This document shows positions 1 through 10,913 of a stretch of 64,000 bases of DNA, piece after piece. Source of the stretch: Papilionanthe hookeriana x Papilionanthe teres (taxonomy: Eukaryota > Streptophyta > Magnoliopsida > Asparagales > Orchidaceae); contig CM040430.1 of assembly GCA_022702705.1 (NCBI GenBank), forward strand, positions 16,253,310 to 16,317,309, in the 5' to 3' direction. Every line of letters begins with the position of its first letter. Position 1 is the stretch's first letter. Made by a program: the position numbers and the translations under genes. The notes beneath the pieces are model-generated. The model did not search any database and had not been told where the DNA came from. It saw only the letters and a list, made by a program, of their open reading frames with translations.

Positions 1-2850
1 GCTGGCAAATTTTTGGGTTACCTAATTTGATAAAAGGTTCATTGACATTTTTTTTGAGTGATACCTAGGTTTTGACATTTTTTGGAGTGAAATATCACAT
101 AAAAAATGTTGTATTGCATCTAGATCTAGTTTTGTTGTGAGCATTAAGCTCTGCTTAGGCTATTATAATTCCTTTAACAGAAATCGAGATTTAGAGTTAT
201 CATCTCGTTGAACATTACTATTCGTGAAAATTTATGATTTGATTTTCATGAAATTCTAAGATATGGTTTTCAGCATGTATGAATATTATTCTGAGAAAAT
301 TTAGCACTGCACTTGATGCCATTAATAATTTAGGGTGGCAGAATTTTGTTTATAAGTGGTTTGTTGTGCTCTGCCTGAGCTCCTAAAAGTATGGTATGCG
401 GTATCTTAGATATTTTATTGCTTACCAACATATCTTCATGTTTAAGACACATTGTAGTATTTGGATATGACTATTTTATCATAAAAAGTTAAAAATGCAG
501 GTTTGAGCTGAAATACTTGTTTGTTGCTTTACTTGCTATTACAAGATCCAGGGAAGTCATTTTAAGAGCTTGGGAGAGGTGCAACAACTCCCAAAATTGG
601 TGAGAGGGATGTTTCCCTCTCTCCCATCCCTGGTTTCAGATGCCCAGGTTGGCACCAAAAAAAATGTTGGATTGTCTACATGTTTAATAGTTATTATTTT
701 GTAGATATGTAAAGTTGGGTTGGATTGTTCAACTTTAAAAGGTATTATATGCTATTCAGTCCACTTTTCTGATACTATTGCAACCATGGAGTTTGGCTTT
801 CCAAGCCTTAGTGCTTTAAGGTATTGGGGTTGGTTGGAAATTTTATGCATTTGCTAGCTTAATTCTCTGCCTAGAGTCTTGCTTTCCTTGCTTAATTGTT
901 CTTGAACTGGGAAGGATTTAGAGGTAAGGATTTCTTGACAACTTTCTGGAAGAAGTTTTTATGAATGAAGTCAAGAAGGATTTTAAAGTTCATTTATCAA
1001 TTCCTGTTGAATTGATAAATCTGTGAATCAGTATGTCTTATTTCCTACTTTTATACTTCAAGTTCTGAGAATATTGTTGTTTATTTGAGAAATGGTCTTA
1101 TATTCATACTTTATCTATGATGGATTTAATTAAATCAAATCGTTATTAAGGGCTTTCTTTGTTTGATTATAAACCGAGTTCTTCTCCATTTATTTATAAG
1201 CTGCAAAGAGTTTATAAAGATTGGCTTCATATTTTTATTTTCTTTTGCAAAAAAAAAAGAAAGAAAAGCCAAAAAAAAGTTTGGTAGATCCAAATCTTCA
1301 TTTCTTTATTTGGATACAGAGATGTGTTGTCGTTCTGTTTGTGCATCTTCAATAGGCATAACAAATGGCTACACTTCAAGATATTTAACTTCACTTCAAT
1401 AGGCATAACAAATGGCTACACTTCAAGATATTTAACTTCACTTCAATAGGCATAACAAATTGCTTTGGTAGCCAATATAGGAGCTCTAAGGTCATATTTA
1501 ATGGCATCCAATTTGATGAAAAGGGTGGCAATGATAAATCAAGTGCACCAGTTTCCTCCTCGAAAATGGTCAAAAAATGACATTACAACAAAAGTGCCAG
1601 GTTTTTCTGTAGCAAATTTTTTAGTTTGTCTTGTTTTCCTTTTCTATCAACTAAGATCTTATTACTTAGTTAGTAGTTTAATGCTGTGTTTTGATGCTAC
1701 AATTTTGATGAATTTATTAAAAACTTTGCTGAATTGACACAAAATGAAAATTCTAGTAAGAGTGCAGTGCTGTTCTATCTATGCAATATATGGTCAATTC
1801 AAGAAAACTTTTGAGCTGTCTTATGGAGTTTAATTAAAATTTTAAAACTATGTAAATCTGTTGTTTTTTTTCCCTAATTCTCATGTAAGTTCTGATTTGG
1901 ATCTCCATTTGAACCTGGTGTGGGAGAAATGGGCTATTTCTAACCTACCAAAAACTAATGCCTTATCTCCACTTATTTTAACTTCTCATTCTGTCTCATA
2001 TCTCAATGTAGAAATAGATGGAGATAATGAAATTTCTAGCAGATGTTTTAGAGGTTTTACCCAGTTTAACACTATTTTTTTGGAAGATTTACATAGGTGC
2101 CACTCAATTCCTTGCACATCTAACACCTAAACTTTCAATTTTTACATACATGCCACCTTGGCTAGAAAACAAGCTGAGGATGAGGAACCAAGTTGACAGC
2201 AGCAAAAAGTTAATTTTGGCCTGCTGCTCATGCTAAATTGTAAGGCTAATCTTGACTTTATGGTTATCCATGTCAATGAATACATTTTTTTCTGTTTTCT
2301 CATAGTGTATAAGCAGTGCCTTCCATAATTCTGCCTTGAAATCTCTAAATTTCATTTGAGCCATGTCTTCCTTCATGCCTACTTAGCCTGTGGAATGCCT
2401 CTCTATAAAGAAACAATGGCGTCTCAGTTGTGAACTCTAATCTTTTTGAGTGGATTGCTTTGGCATTGAAATGAAAGACCTTCTTCTCCCATGAGCAAGC
2501 TTTTGCAGAAGGTACTCTTGACCTCATCTTACTAAAAGTATGTCAGCATCTTCGTTCATCAATGTATGCGTTTTGTACAGTTTTTTTCTTCTAGTTGTTA
2601 AGTGAAGCAGTTGCTAACAGACCATTGATGGTGACTTTTGCTCCTGGTTTGGGGAATGGATTGTATTGTATTGCAGATTGTAATTGTCAGCTTGGCTGTT
2701 TGAAATAATATTAAATTGGATGGCAACAAAATCTTTCGTGGCTTCATTATTGTGAGTATCTTTTTATATTTCTTTCCTGCATCATTATTGTGAGTATGTT
2801 TACATATTTAAACTGTCTTTTGAGCTTTCGAACTTACTCTTTATTGGCAG
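1..2850. other. AT-rich non-coding sequence, no gene resolved
   Basis: No open frame here resembles a known protein. The stretch is AT-rich, with long T runs and several intron-like junctions such as TTATTGGCAG just before 2851. It may hold introns of the deoxynucleoside kinase locus whose exon follows, but I could not find the upstream exons, including the P-loop exon expected for that family. A 47-bp tandem repeat lies at 1350-1465. Confidence 0.5.
1350..1465. repeat. 47-bp tandem duplication
   Basis: The phrase CAATAGGCATAACAAATGG starts at 1350 and 1397, and a third, diverging copy starts at 1444, giving a period of 47 bp and about 2.4 copies. The first two copies are essentially identical, which suggests a recent duplication. 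No coding role is seen. Confidence 0.85.
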
Positions 2851-2997
2851 GTATTTGTTCGTTCTGTTCATGAAGCAAATTGGATGAATGAGATGGAGAT
2901 AAGCATCTATGATTCATGGTTTAATCATGTTGTCTCATGTCTGTCGGGTCTTATCCCTGATGGTTTCATTTTTTTGAGAGCTAGCAAGAATTTTTAG
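2851..2997 (+). pseudogene. Exon relic of a plant deoxynucleoside kinase
   Basis: After a good splice acceptor (TTATTGGCAG ending at 2850) the frame from 2851 reads VFVRSVHEANWMNEMEISIY, then DSWFNHVV, then LIPDGFIFLRAS. This closely matches the middle of plant deoxynucleoside kinases (dNK family, which phosphorylate deoxynucleosides in nucleotide salvage). The exon also starts where I recall an exon boundary in those genes. The match ends abruptly after LRAS, where the family continues into the PDTC segment; here the frame reads KNF and stops at 2995. No GT donor is visible at the break, and the flanking exons were not found. I read it as a truncated gene or pseudogene fragment. The family assignment rests on remembered sequence, not a search. 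Confidence 0.75.
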
Positions 2998-3334
2998 AGT
3001 TTGTAAAGTTTTTGTAGAGTTTTAAAAGTTTGTCGAGTTTGTAGATTTTTCAGAACTGAAATTTGAGCAAGAGATGTTATGTAATTAGTGAATCTGTGTT
3101 GGTTGGCCTTATATCAATTTGATCTGATATAAAATTATTTTTTTGAGAGGTTATGTTAAACAGATGACTGATACGAAATTATTAATTTGATCTATTGTAT
3201 TAATGTGCCAATCAATTTATTATAACTATTTACTTTTTCTTTCAAAAGGAATGCATTTTTAGCTCATTTAAAGAAATTTCTATTAAAATATAAGCACAAC
3301 AAAGAAAATTCATAAATAGTATAAACAATTTAGA
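2998..3334. other. AT-rich spacer
   Basis: AT-rich sequence with several copies of short phrases such as GAGTTTGTA and TTGATCTGATAT. No gene or recognisable element was seen. Confidence 0.4.
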
Positions 3335-3566
3335 ACAAATTCGAACGATTCGAACGATCCGAACGATTCAAACATTACGAACAACTCGAACAATACGAAC
3401 AATTCGAACTAATTTTGAACAAATCGAACCGAACACGGACAGAACATTCACGAACAATTTCAAACACGAACCAAACACGAATCAAACACGAACAACTTAA
3501 TTTTCAAACGAACCGAACACGAATACTAATTCTGTTCGTTTGAGTTTGGTTCGTTTACACCCCTAC
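3335..3566. repeat. GAACGA/GAACAA minisatellite ending in CGTTTACACCCCT
   Basis: Degenerate repeats of GAACGATTC, GAACAATTC and AACACGAAC fill this stretch. The right end changes to the complementary form (TTCGTTTGAGTTTGGTTCG) and ends CGTTTACACCCCT, so the block as a whole has an inverted-repeat character. Blocks of this kind are common in plant repeats. I cannot assign a specific transposon family. Confidence 0.6.
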
Positions 3567-4264
3567 ATACATACCACATAATTCTTATATATTTACATAT
3601 CTAACATCCAAACTTTAATATTTATATACATCATTCAAATTTTTATCATCATATCAATAAGATTAACATCACTTTTTTTAGGGCAACTATGAGCATGGCC
3701 AAGCCAGTTCAATTTTTTAACATCATAATGTTCTGCTTAGGATAAATAAGAATCGCATGGTATGTTTTTTTTTCACATGAAGGCAAATGATAATTGCTTA
3801 CTGAACCATTATTTTTCGTCACATTTGTTCAAATTTGTGATATTTTAAATGATATGACCGCTTGAAAAATAGGCATTATGAGTGAGAGACGCTTACGAAG
3901 TGGTAGACCTTCTTGCAATGGTGAAGATCCTTCTGAATGTATGGTTAATCTATCGGTCATACAGTTGAAGTATGGGGATATTGCGTGGAGTAGGATCAGT
4001 GGCGAGTCATGGTGGCCTGTTAAAGTATTCTTCGGTCAATGAATTTTGCAGCCAGCTTCTCCCTCCCCTTTTTTTTAAAGATTTACATATATGCCGCTCA
4101 ATTCCTATGTACTTACACAATCAGTATCTAAATTTTCACTTATTGTATTTATATATTTTTAAATTGTACTTATAATTGTACTTGTTATTGTATTCATCTT
4201 GATTTTATTTCTTTTGATACTCACGCATGGGTGAGCATTCTGTTTATTTGTTTAACTGATCTAT
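3567..4264. other. AT-rich stretch, nothing recognised
   Basis: Short open frames such as 3972-4175 are present, but they show no family resemblance and the composition looks non-coding. Confidence 0.35.
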
Positions 4265-4495
4265 AGTCCTATTGCAAATAAGCTGTTTTGAATAAGCTTC
4301 CCCAAACAATAAACAACTTTCAGGGACAGTTTGATCATATATCCAACAACAACTACAAATAAGCTGTTCAGAATAAGCTCCCTCAAACAGCAAGTCAGCT
4401 TATCCTGATAATCTGCAGATTATCAGATTGTCAGGATAATATGCTTATCAGTAGATTATAAATAATCTGCAGCATTGCCAAACAAAACCTAAGTT
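4265..4495. mobile_element. MITE-like remnant with a perfect palindrome
   Basis: Two direct copies of the phrase AAATAAGCTGTT..GAATAAGCT occur at about 4277 and 4368. They are followed by a perfect 22-bp palindrome at 4405-4426 whose half-site is CTGATAATCTG. A wider imperfect inverted repeat surrounds it (CTTATCCTGA against TCAGGATAA). This composition is typical of small non-autonomous DNA transposons. No target duplication was established. Confidence 0.45.
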
Positions 4496-6421
4496 AGCAT
4501 ATTTTGATTTAAGTCAATTTTAAGTGAATTATCAAAAGTATTCTTGTTATCATCAAAATTTTCATCCAAATTATCGTAGTCTTGAAGGAGCCATAAAATA
4601 AGTTCGTTTTGGCACAAAAGGGCTCATTAGAATGATTTTGATGATCCAAATGAATTGGTGCAGTCCATTTTGACAAATAAAGCTTCAATGAAAAAAAAAA
4701 TTATGTAGGTCAATATAAAAATTTTTACATAAAATGGTGTATGATTATCATCATATTAGTTTGCATGCATTCCATATGCAGTAATGTACATCATGCAACT
4801 TATATAATGAACTTCTAAGCACTAAATTGATATGTGAAAAATACGAGAATTTCAAGATGATAGGAGCACTATTCATGCATCAATACTTGAAGTAAAAAAG
4901 GTTTAAGTAAAATTTATGTTCGGCCATGGTCAAACCTTTCCATGATTTTTATTAAGGATAGTGAACATCATGCAGCTCTCTAAATGAAATTTCAAGCTCT
5001 AACACGATCTGTAAAGAAAATAAAAATTTTGGGATGTTTTGGATTAAGCTTATTTTCAGTTCAATTTTAGAGTTTAGCTGAAGTTGGTTATCTTTGATTC
5101 TATTTTAGTTTGGGTAGTTTCAGATTTTGTTGAGTAATATTTCATTTTTAAATTTAAATTAGGATTAACACAATTTTTGTTTATGTAATGTTTGAGTTCT
5201 TGCTTATTCAGGTTCAATTCAGTCCGATATTGACACTGGAAAAATATTTCTAGGTCCACATGAGATCCGTTGCAAGCCAAAGGAATGTTTTGACCAAAAA
5301 GTGAGGTCAATAACTAATAGTTAGTGTAAATAGTGCAATGGAGATATGGATATCATACTTATGTTGATATGTATGAAATATGCATGATATTTCTATGTTA
5401 TTTTATATTATTTATTTTATGTTATGCTTCTCTATAGTATTTGTGATTATATATGTTCTGTACAGGTGATTAGATTAATGGGAGATCAGAAGACTGAATT
5501 TGGGCTAAGCATAGGAATAACATCCAATTGCAAGGTGAGGGACTCCCAGGCACGAGAAGCCTTGAACCATATAAAGACAGAGATATCAAAAAAGAGATCC
5601 CAGCCTTATACATAGTTCCTAGGCTCCATAGCTAGTGACCAGACACCAATATTTCAGTGCCTAGGTGCCTGATGCCCTAATTCAATGGACAATGTAGTAC
5701 AAAACTACAAGATTTTGTCAAATTATCATCAAACAATTCCAATACAAATTTGCCAAAATTTTGATGCATAAACTAATAACAGGCAAATTTGCATGGGACA
5801 TATGGTCCATGCTAAAATGGGCATAACAAATACAATTGGCATCGAATATGATAGCAAAAAAAAAAAATAATAATAATAATAAAATAAATTAAAATTGTGT
5901 CGAATTTTGTTTATGACATTGCCAACATTAGCCAATTTCGATGTGATTCATGGGGACATAAATGTTGCTTACGAACATGCACAAATTTATGTCGGGCATT
6001 GCATCCACTATTTTACCAAAGAGGTGGATAACCGTCAAACATTTTTTAAAGTTATTTGCGACAGAAATTTCCAACACAAATCTTACTCAAAATTATAGAA
6101 ACTTTAGTAAAAATTTAAAAGAACAAACAGTTTTTTACAACATACACACAACAAATATCACAAATACTAATTCATCACCCAATATAACATAGAACATATT
6201 CCACAAACATGCATTGGCAATGAAAATAAATAAAATTTAAGAAACATTACACAATCTATAAAGAGCCAATCGAACAAAAATCTATAATCTAAATAGAAAA
6301 AATATATACAAAGGATTATGTCCAAATACTAAACAAAAAAGAAATACATATACCTCTACAGGGCATCATCAATAACTTATTCTTATTCTCCATCTGCTCT
6401 CCCTCTTCCTCCTCATCGACC
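4496..6421. other. AT-rich spacer, nothing assigned
   Basis: No convincing gene. A short open stretch at 5463-5615 follows an AG acceptor-like site (CTGTACAG) but matches nothing I know. An A-rich run followed by (TAA)n lies at 5856-5884. Confidence 0.35.
5856..5884. repeat. Poly-A plus (TAA)n microsatellite
   Basis: A run of about 12 A followed by TAA repeats. A simple repeat of this kind is sometimes the tail of a degraded retroposon, but no body is recognisable here. Confidence 0.7.
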
Positions 6422-7210
6422 AAATTGATGCTTAGGTTTCTTAAAATACAAGCTATGTTTATTTAATGCATATGTTGAGAGAATTCATTTCTAAGTTCCT
6501 TAAAACACTAGTTATATTTATGTTGATCTATATGATAGTAAAAATCCATGTCTACGTTACTTAAAATGCAAGTTTTGTTTATATTCAATGCATATGTTAA
6601 TAGAATTCAAGCATAGATTCCTTAAGAAGCAAGTTGTATTTAAGTTAAAATATATGATGATATAATTTATGTCCATGTCACTTAAAATGCATGTTGTGTC
6701 TATATTTGATGTATATATTAGTAAAATCTTTACCTATGTCCGTTAAAATGCAAGTTGTGTTTATGTTTAGCGTATATGTTGATAGAATTCATGCCTAGGT
6801 TCCTTAAAATACAAGTTGTTCTTATATTAACGTATATGTTGATAGAATTCATTCCTAGGTTCCTTAAAATACAAGTTGTGTTTATATTTAATTCATATGT
6901 TAGTAAAATCCATGTCTAGGTTCTTTAAAGTGCAAGTTGTGTTTATGTTTTGTGCATAAGTTGATAGAATTCATGCCAATGTTCCTTAAAATACAAGGTA
7001 TGTTTATGTTAATGCATATGTTAATAGAATTCATGCCTAGATTTATTAAAATACAAGTTGTGCTTTCATCAATGCATATGCTAATGGAATTCATGCCTAG
7101 GTTCCTTAAAATCCAAGTTTTGCTTTGTTTGTTGTATGTGTTATTAAAACTCATGCCTAGGTTTCTTAAAATGCAAGTCATGTTTATGTTTGATGTAAAC
7201 ATTAATGTTG
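6422..7210. repeat. 60-bp tandem array, about 13 copies
   Basis: A unit built on GATAGAATTCATGCCTAGG then TTCCTTAAAATACAAGTTG then TGTTTATGTT..GCATATGTT recurs every 60 bp. Copies at 6781 and 6841 align in exact register. Divergence is higher at the left edge and lower towards 6780-7130. Because 60 is a multiple of three, open frames persist on both strands (6900-7217 minus, 6937-7224 plus). These are products of the repeat and not genes. Confidence 0.9.
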
Positions 7211-7224
7211 GCATCATTTTTTGA

Positions 7225-7483
7225 TGTCACATAAGTGGGATGTCCGTTTAGGGATATAGAGCTTTACTTAGTTTCCCGTCATCCAAGACATCCTACCGGA
7301 CCTTCTGGTAAGTACCACGAGCACGAAATTAGGACTGGTATCGATTTGGCCCTACCTGTAAAAATTCACTATGAGATGACACTAGCCCTAATTCCGAGCA
7401 TGTTTTATGTCCATGTTGATGTTGATAGATGCAAATTCATCAAAATGGAGCCTTCTAAGGCTGAGGGTAGTCGTCGAGATCTC
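7225..7483 (+). other. Unrecognised open stretch cut by element E1
   Basis: An open frame from 7235 encodes 83 residues and ends exactly at the TGA that opens the E1 LTR, so the stop belongs to the inserted element. Sequence resuming after the target duplication at 21175 is open in a different frame (to 21293), so a simple uninterrupted host ORF is not supported. No family was recognised. Confidence 0.3.
7479..7483. repeat. Target site duplication of E1, left copy (ATCTC)
   Basis: ATCTC directly precedes the TGATCACT start of the 5' LTR and recurs at 21170-21174 right after the 3' LTR. Five base pairs is the usual target duplication for Ty3/gypsy elements, and this pair fixes both ends of the element. 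Confidence 0.95.
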
Positions 7484-7661
7484 TGATCACTAGAGAATAT
7501 ATTAAGAATTTCATACCAATTTTATATGAAATTGCACTTTAAAGAAATGTATTTTCTTTGTTTTATTGCAGAAATGAAGATTTATAAGTACTGAAAGCAA
7601 AAAACACAAAAAGAAGCGGATTTGGAGCAAAAAGGACTCAATTTGATGAAAATTGAACTGT

Positions 7662-7816
7662 CCTGCCGACGGCGAGATTTTCCCGAAAGAATTTTAAATA
7701 CTTTATAAGGAGCCCGCTGACGGCGAGATCGAGCCTGCCGACAGTTAGATCGGCGCGGTTAGCCTATCTTCTAGAAGCCCGCCGACGGCAAGATCAAGCC
7801 GCCGACAGCGAGACAG
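7662..7816 (+). promoter_or_regulatory. Hairpin array upstream of the LTR TATA box, 5 units
   Basis: Units of the form CCGCCGACGGCGAGATC start near 7664, 7715, 7735, 7779 and 7799, with small variations. The core CTCGCC-GAC-GGCGAG can fold into a 6-bp stem with a 3-nt loop. The array ends about 80 bp before the TATA box. The same units occur at 14670-14786, 16490-16641 and 19799-19976 within E1. A regulatory role is inferred from position only. Confidence 0.75.
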
Positions 7817-7894
7817 TTGAAAAGAACCAAAATACATTGAACCTGGACGCTTTTTGAAGAGGTGCTTAAGCAACCTTTGGATATTTGACCCTTC

Positions 7895-7902
7895 TATAAA
7901 TA
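7895..7902 (+). promoter_or_regulatory. LTR TATA box
   Basis: TATAAATA follows the box GAAGAGGTGCTTAAGCAACC at about 7856. The same box and TATA spacing recur in the 3' LTR (TATA at 20055-20062) and in the related solo LTR X (TATA at 26995-27002), which supports a real promoter core. Confidence 0.8.
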
Positions 7903-8956
7903 GGGCCGAATTTTAGTCAGTTGGTGTGTCATTTTTGTGTCATTCTAGAGTCAATTTTAGTCATTTGAGTGAAAGTTAAGAGTCTTTTGAGTAAGTAGAT
8001 TAAGTTTTTATCATTTTGGTATGCTGTACTGGAAGGAAGAGTCAAAGGAACTTCAAGAGTCTGCTTGGGAAGAAGAATTGAGATAAGTATATTTGTTATT
8101 TATTTGTTAACTTTAATAAAATCCATGCTTTGTGTTATCTTTCCCATGCATTCTGAGTAGTTACCTTAGTTTTTCTCCTTGTTCTCAAGATTAGTGAAAT
8201 GAAAAATTTAATTAGTTGCGCCTAAAAAAATGAAAATAGAAATTGTGCTAATCTTTTTTACTTAAATTGTAATTTACTTTCAATCTGACCAATTGATTTG
8301 TTAACATATGTTGAATTATCAACTATAGTAAAGATTACATCCAAGATTCAGGAAAATCAAAAGCCTTGGAAGGAGGGTGCAAATAAATAGGGAAATAATA
8401 TTTAGCGGGCGTAGAATTGAACATATTAGTGTGACAGACTAAAATATTCAATTCGGTCTTATTGTTTGAGAGCTGAAGTGTAGATGTTAGCCCTCAGACG
8501 AGGGGACCGTGGGAGCTCTGAAGTGGCAGTCGGTATCTTCCAGCTTAGCCGCAGATTAATTAATCAAACATAAAATTAGTCAATATTCTTTGCACCTGGA
8601 CCAAAGGGTAAAGAATAGATTTGCTCCTATTTGGCACAATATAATTAAAAACTAATTTAAATTTTCATTCACTTAATACTCTAAAAACAAGGAGAAAGAT
8701 ACTTTTCTGAAATCTTATATTAACCTTTTAAGCATTAGTTTATTTAGTCTAAGTATTCTAAATTTTCGTATACTAGATTAATAAGTAAATTTACTAAGTT
8801 GTTCTTTGAAAATTACTAAATTTCCCTATGGGATCGATATCTAGGACTCCATTAGAGCCCTATATTACTTGATAACGATACGTATACTTGCGTAAAATCT
8901 ACAATATAAACCATATAATCCATAACAGAATCATAAAAATATATTAGTGCTGATCA

Positions 8957-8974
8957 AGTTTTTGGTGCCGTTGC
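8957..8974 (+). other. Primer-site-like sequence inside the LTR end
   Basis: TGATCA at 8951-8956 is followed by AGTTTTTGGTGCCGTTGC, the same string that follows the true LTR end at 9008. The LTR then continues 52 bp to a second GGATCA. The 3' LTR has the same arrangement, so the feature is part of the LTR and not a cloning or assembly duplication. Confidence 0.85.
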
Positions 8975-9014
8975 TAAATAGTAAGTATAAATATCAAAAA
9001 GTGGATCAAGTTTT

Positions 9015-9032
9015 TGGTGCCGTTGCAGGGGA
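9015..9032 (+). promoter_or_regulatory. Primer binding site, tRNA-Asp type
   Basis: TGGTGCCGTTGCAGGGGA lies 6 bp after the 5' LTR. It matches at 16 of 18 positions the complement of the plant tRNA-Asp 3' end (TGGCGCCGTTGCCGGGGA), the primer site typical of Athila elements. The two mismatches are C to T and C to A. Confidence 0.9.
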
Positions 9033-9127
9033 AGTTAATTATAGTAAGTAATTATTAAGGTAATTAATAGAATTATTAAAATAATTACTAGAGTAACGAA
9101 CTATTTTAAATATTACTTAAAAATTGT

Positions 9128-10913
9128 ATGCGTAAAGTTGGAAACGAAAATTTAATACCTTACGATTCAGATCTAGAACGCACAATTAAAAGAATTAGAA
9201 AACAAAAGAGAGAAATTAAAAATTTAACAAAAATGGCAAATAATCCAGAAATTGAAAATATAAACCAACAAAGACCATTAAGAGATTATGCAAACCCTAC
9301 ATTAGATGAAATTCACCTAACTATTCAAAATCCTGATGTAGCTGCTAACTCATTCGAACTTAAACCTGCAATTATCCAAATGGTACAGAATAATCAATTT
9401 AGTGGTTCACCTAACGAAGATCCTAATTTACATCTTGCTAGTTTTTTGGAACTATGTGCTACTTTTAAATATGAAGGAGTATCTAATGATCGTTATTAGA
9501 CTTAGGCTTTTTCCTTTTTCTTTAAGGGATAAGGCTAAGATGTGGTTAAATTCACTAGCACCTGGATCTATTAAAATGTGGGAAGAATTATCACAAAAAT
9601 TTCTATCCAAATATTTTCCTCCTTCGAAAACTACAAAACTTAGAATGATATAACATCTTTTAGTCAGTTTGATGGAGTATCCATATATGAAGCTTGGGAG
9701 AGATTTAAAGAACTTCTTAGGAAATGCCCACATCATGCATTACCAGATTGGTTAATTATACAAACTTTTTACAATGGATTAGTAGGATCTCTTAGATCAA
9801 TAATTGATCTGTCTTCTTGGAGGTTCATTAATGTCAAAACCATTTGATGAAGCCTATGCTTTAATCGAAGAAATGGCTACTAATAATTTTCAATGGCTCG
9901 TTGAAAGAATAAATCCTAAAAATATAGCTAGTGTTCATGAAAATGATGCAATATCTATGCTAGCTTCTCAAATTGCTGCTATATCGAAGAAATTAGATCA
10001 TTTTGGAATGAATTACTCTCCTACTATATTAGAAGAAAACTCATCCGGACAAATAATAGATTCTCGATCTCCTTATGAAACTATAAATGTTATTAATAAT
10101 AGACCCGATAATCCTTATGCAAATTATTATAATCCTGGTTGGAAGAATCATCCAAATTTTAATTGGAATAACAATACAACTAATCAACAATGGATGAACA
10201 ACTCTATAGGAAATCCACCTAATCAAGGAAATTTAAATTATAAACCTTCTTATCCACCTGGATTTAATAATACTCAATTTAAAGATAAGAAATTATCTAT
10301 GAAAGAATTAATATTAAGTATGGGTCAGCACTTGCAAAATCAAGGAAATCAATTACAAATTCAAGGAAATCAATTACAAACTCAAGGAACAACAATTAAA
10401 AATATTGAAACTCAAATCGGACATATTGCTACTGCGCTTAACCATAGAATTCCGGGAACTTTTCCTAGTAATGTGGAAATAAATCCGAAAGACCAAGGAA
10501 AAGAACAAAATAAAGCAATACAATTAAGAAGTGGAAAAGAGTTAGAAACTAAAAGTCAGAAAGAAACAGAAAGTAAAAATGAGGAAGTGGAAATTGAGAA
10601 AGAAAAGGATCAACAAGATAAAAATTTAGAATATCCATTAATCCCTATGAAAATATTTATAGAAAAACCACCACCACCATTTCCTCAACGACTAAAGCAA
10701 CATAAAAAAGATAAGCAATATGCTAAATTCCTTGAAATTTTTAAAAAATTAACAGTAAATATTCCTTTTGTAGAAGCATTAGAACAAATGCCTAATTATG
10801 TAAAATTTATGAAAGATATTTTAAATAAAAAAAGAAAATTTACAGATAATGAAACTGTTGCACTTAGTGAAGAGTGTAGTGCAATTATTCGGAAAAAGCT
10901 TCCGAAAAATTAA
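9128..10913 (+). pseudogene. gag: E1 gag, frameshifted
   Basis: Begins at ATG 9128 after the primer site. The retrotransposon gag domain is readable across two frames: LASFLELCATFKYEGVSND at about 9430-9490, then LFPFSLRDKAKMWLNSLAPG in a second frame, and the YEAWERFKELLRKCPHH region near 9690. Frame changes occur near 9495, 9650 and 9820. From 9804 a 369-codon frame runs to 10913 and gives the C-terminal part, with three QGNQLQ-type repeats (about 10330-10390) and a lysine/glutamate-rich segment. No CCHC zinc knuckle was seen. The frame ends in a stop at about 10911, where an extra A in an A-rich run displaces the protease frame. Confidence 0.85.

Larger units (their letters stand above)
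7484..9008 (+). repeat. E1 5' LTR
   Basis: Starts TGATCACTAG and ends AGTGGATCA. It aligns along its whole length with 19623-21169. It holds a hairpin array at 7662-7816, a TATA box at 7895-7902 and, near its end, a second primer-site-like sequence (8957-8974). Its 22-bp deficit against the 3' LTR equals one missing array unit. Confidence 0.95.

Noticed and set aside
7235..7483. Host gene interrupted by E1
   Set aside because: After removing the element and one target duplication, the downstream sequence is open only in a different frame, and no family match was seen.
7662..7816. Short regularly spaced palindromic repeats considered as a CRISPR array
   Set aside because: The spacers are not uniform in length, the repeats are degenerate, and the array lies in a plant LTR. 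No cas genes are present.
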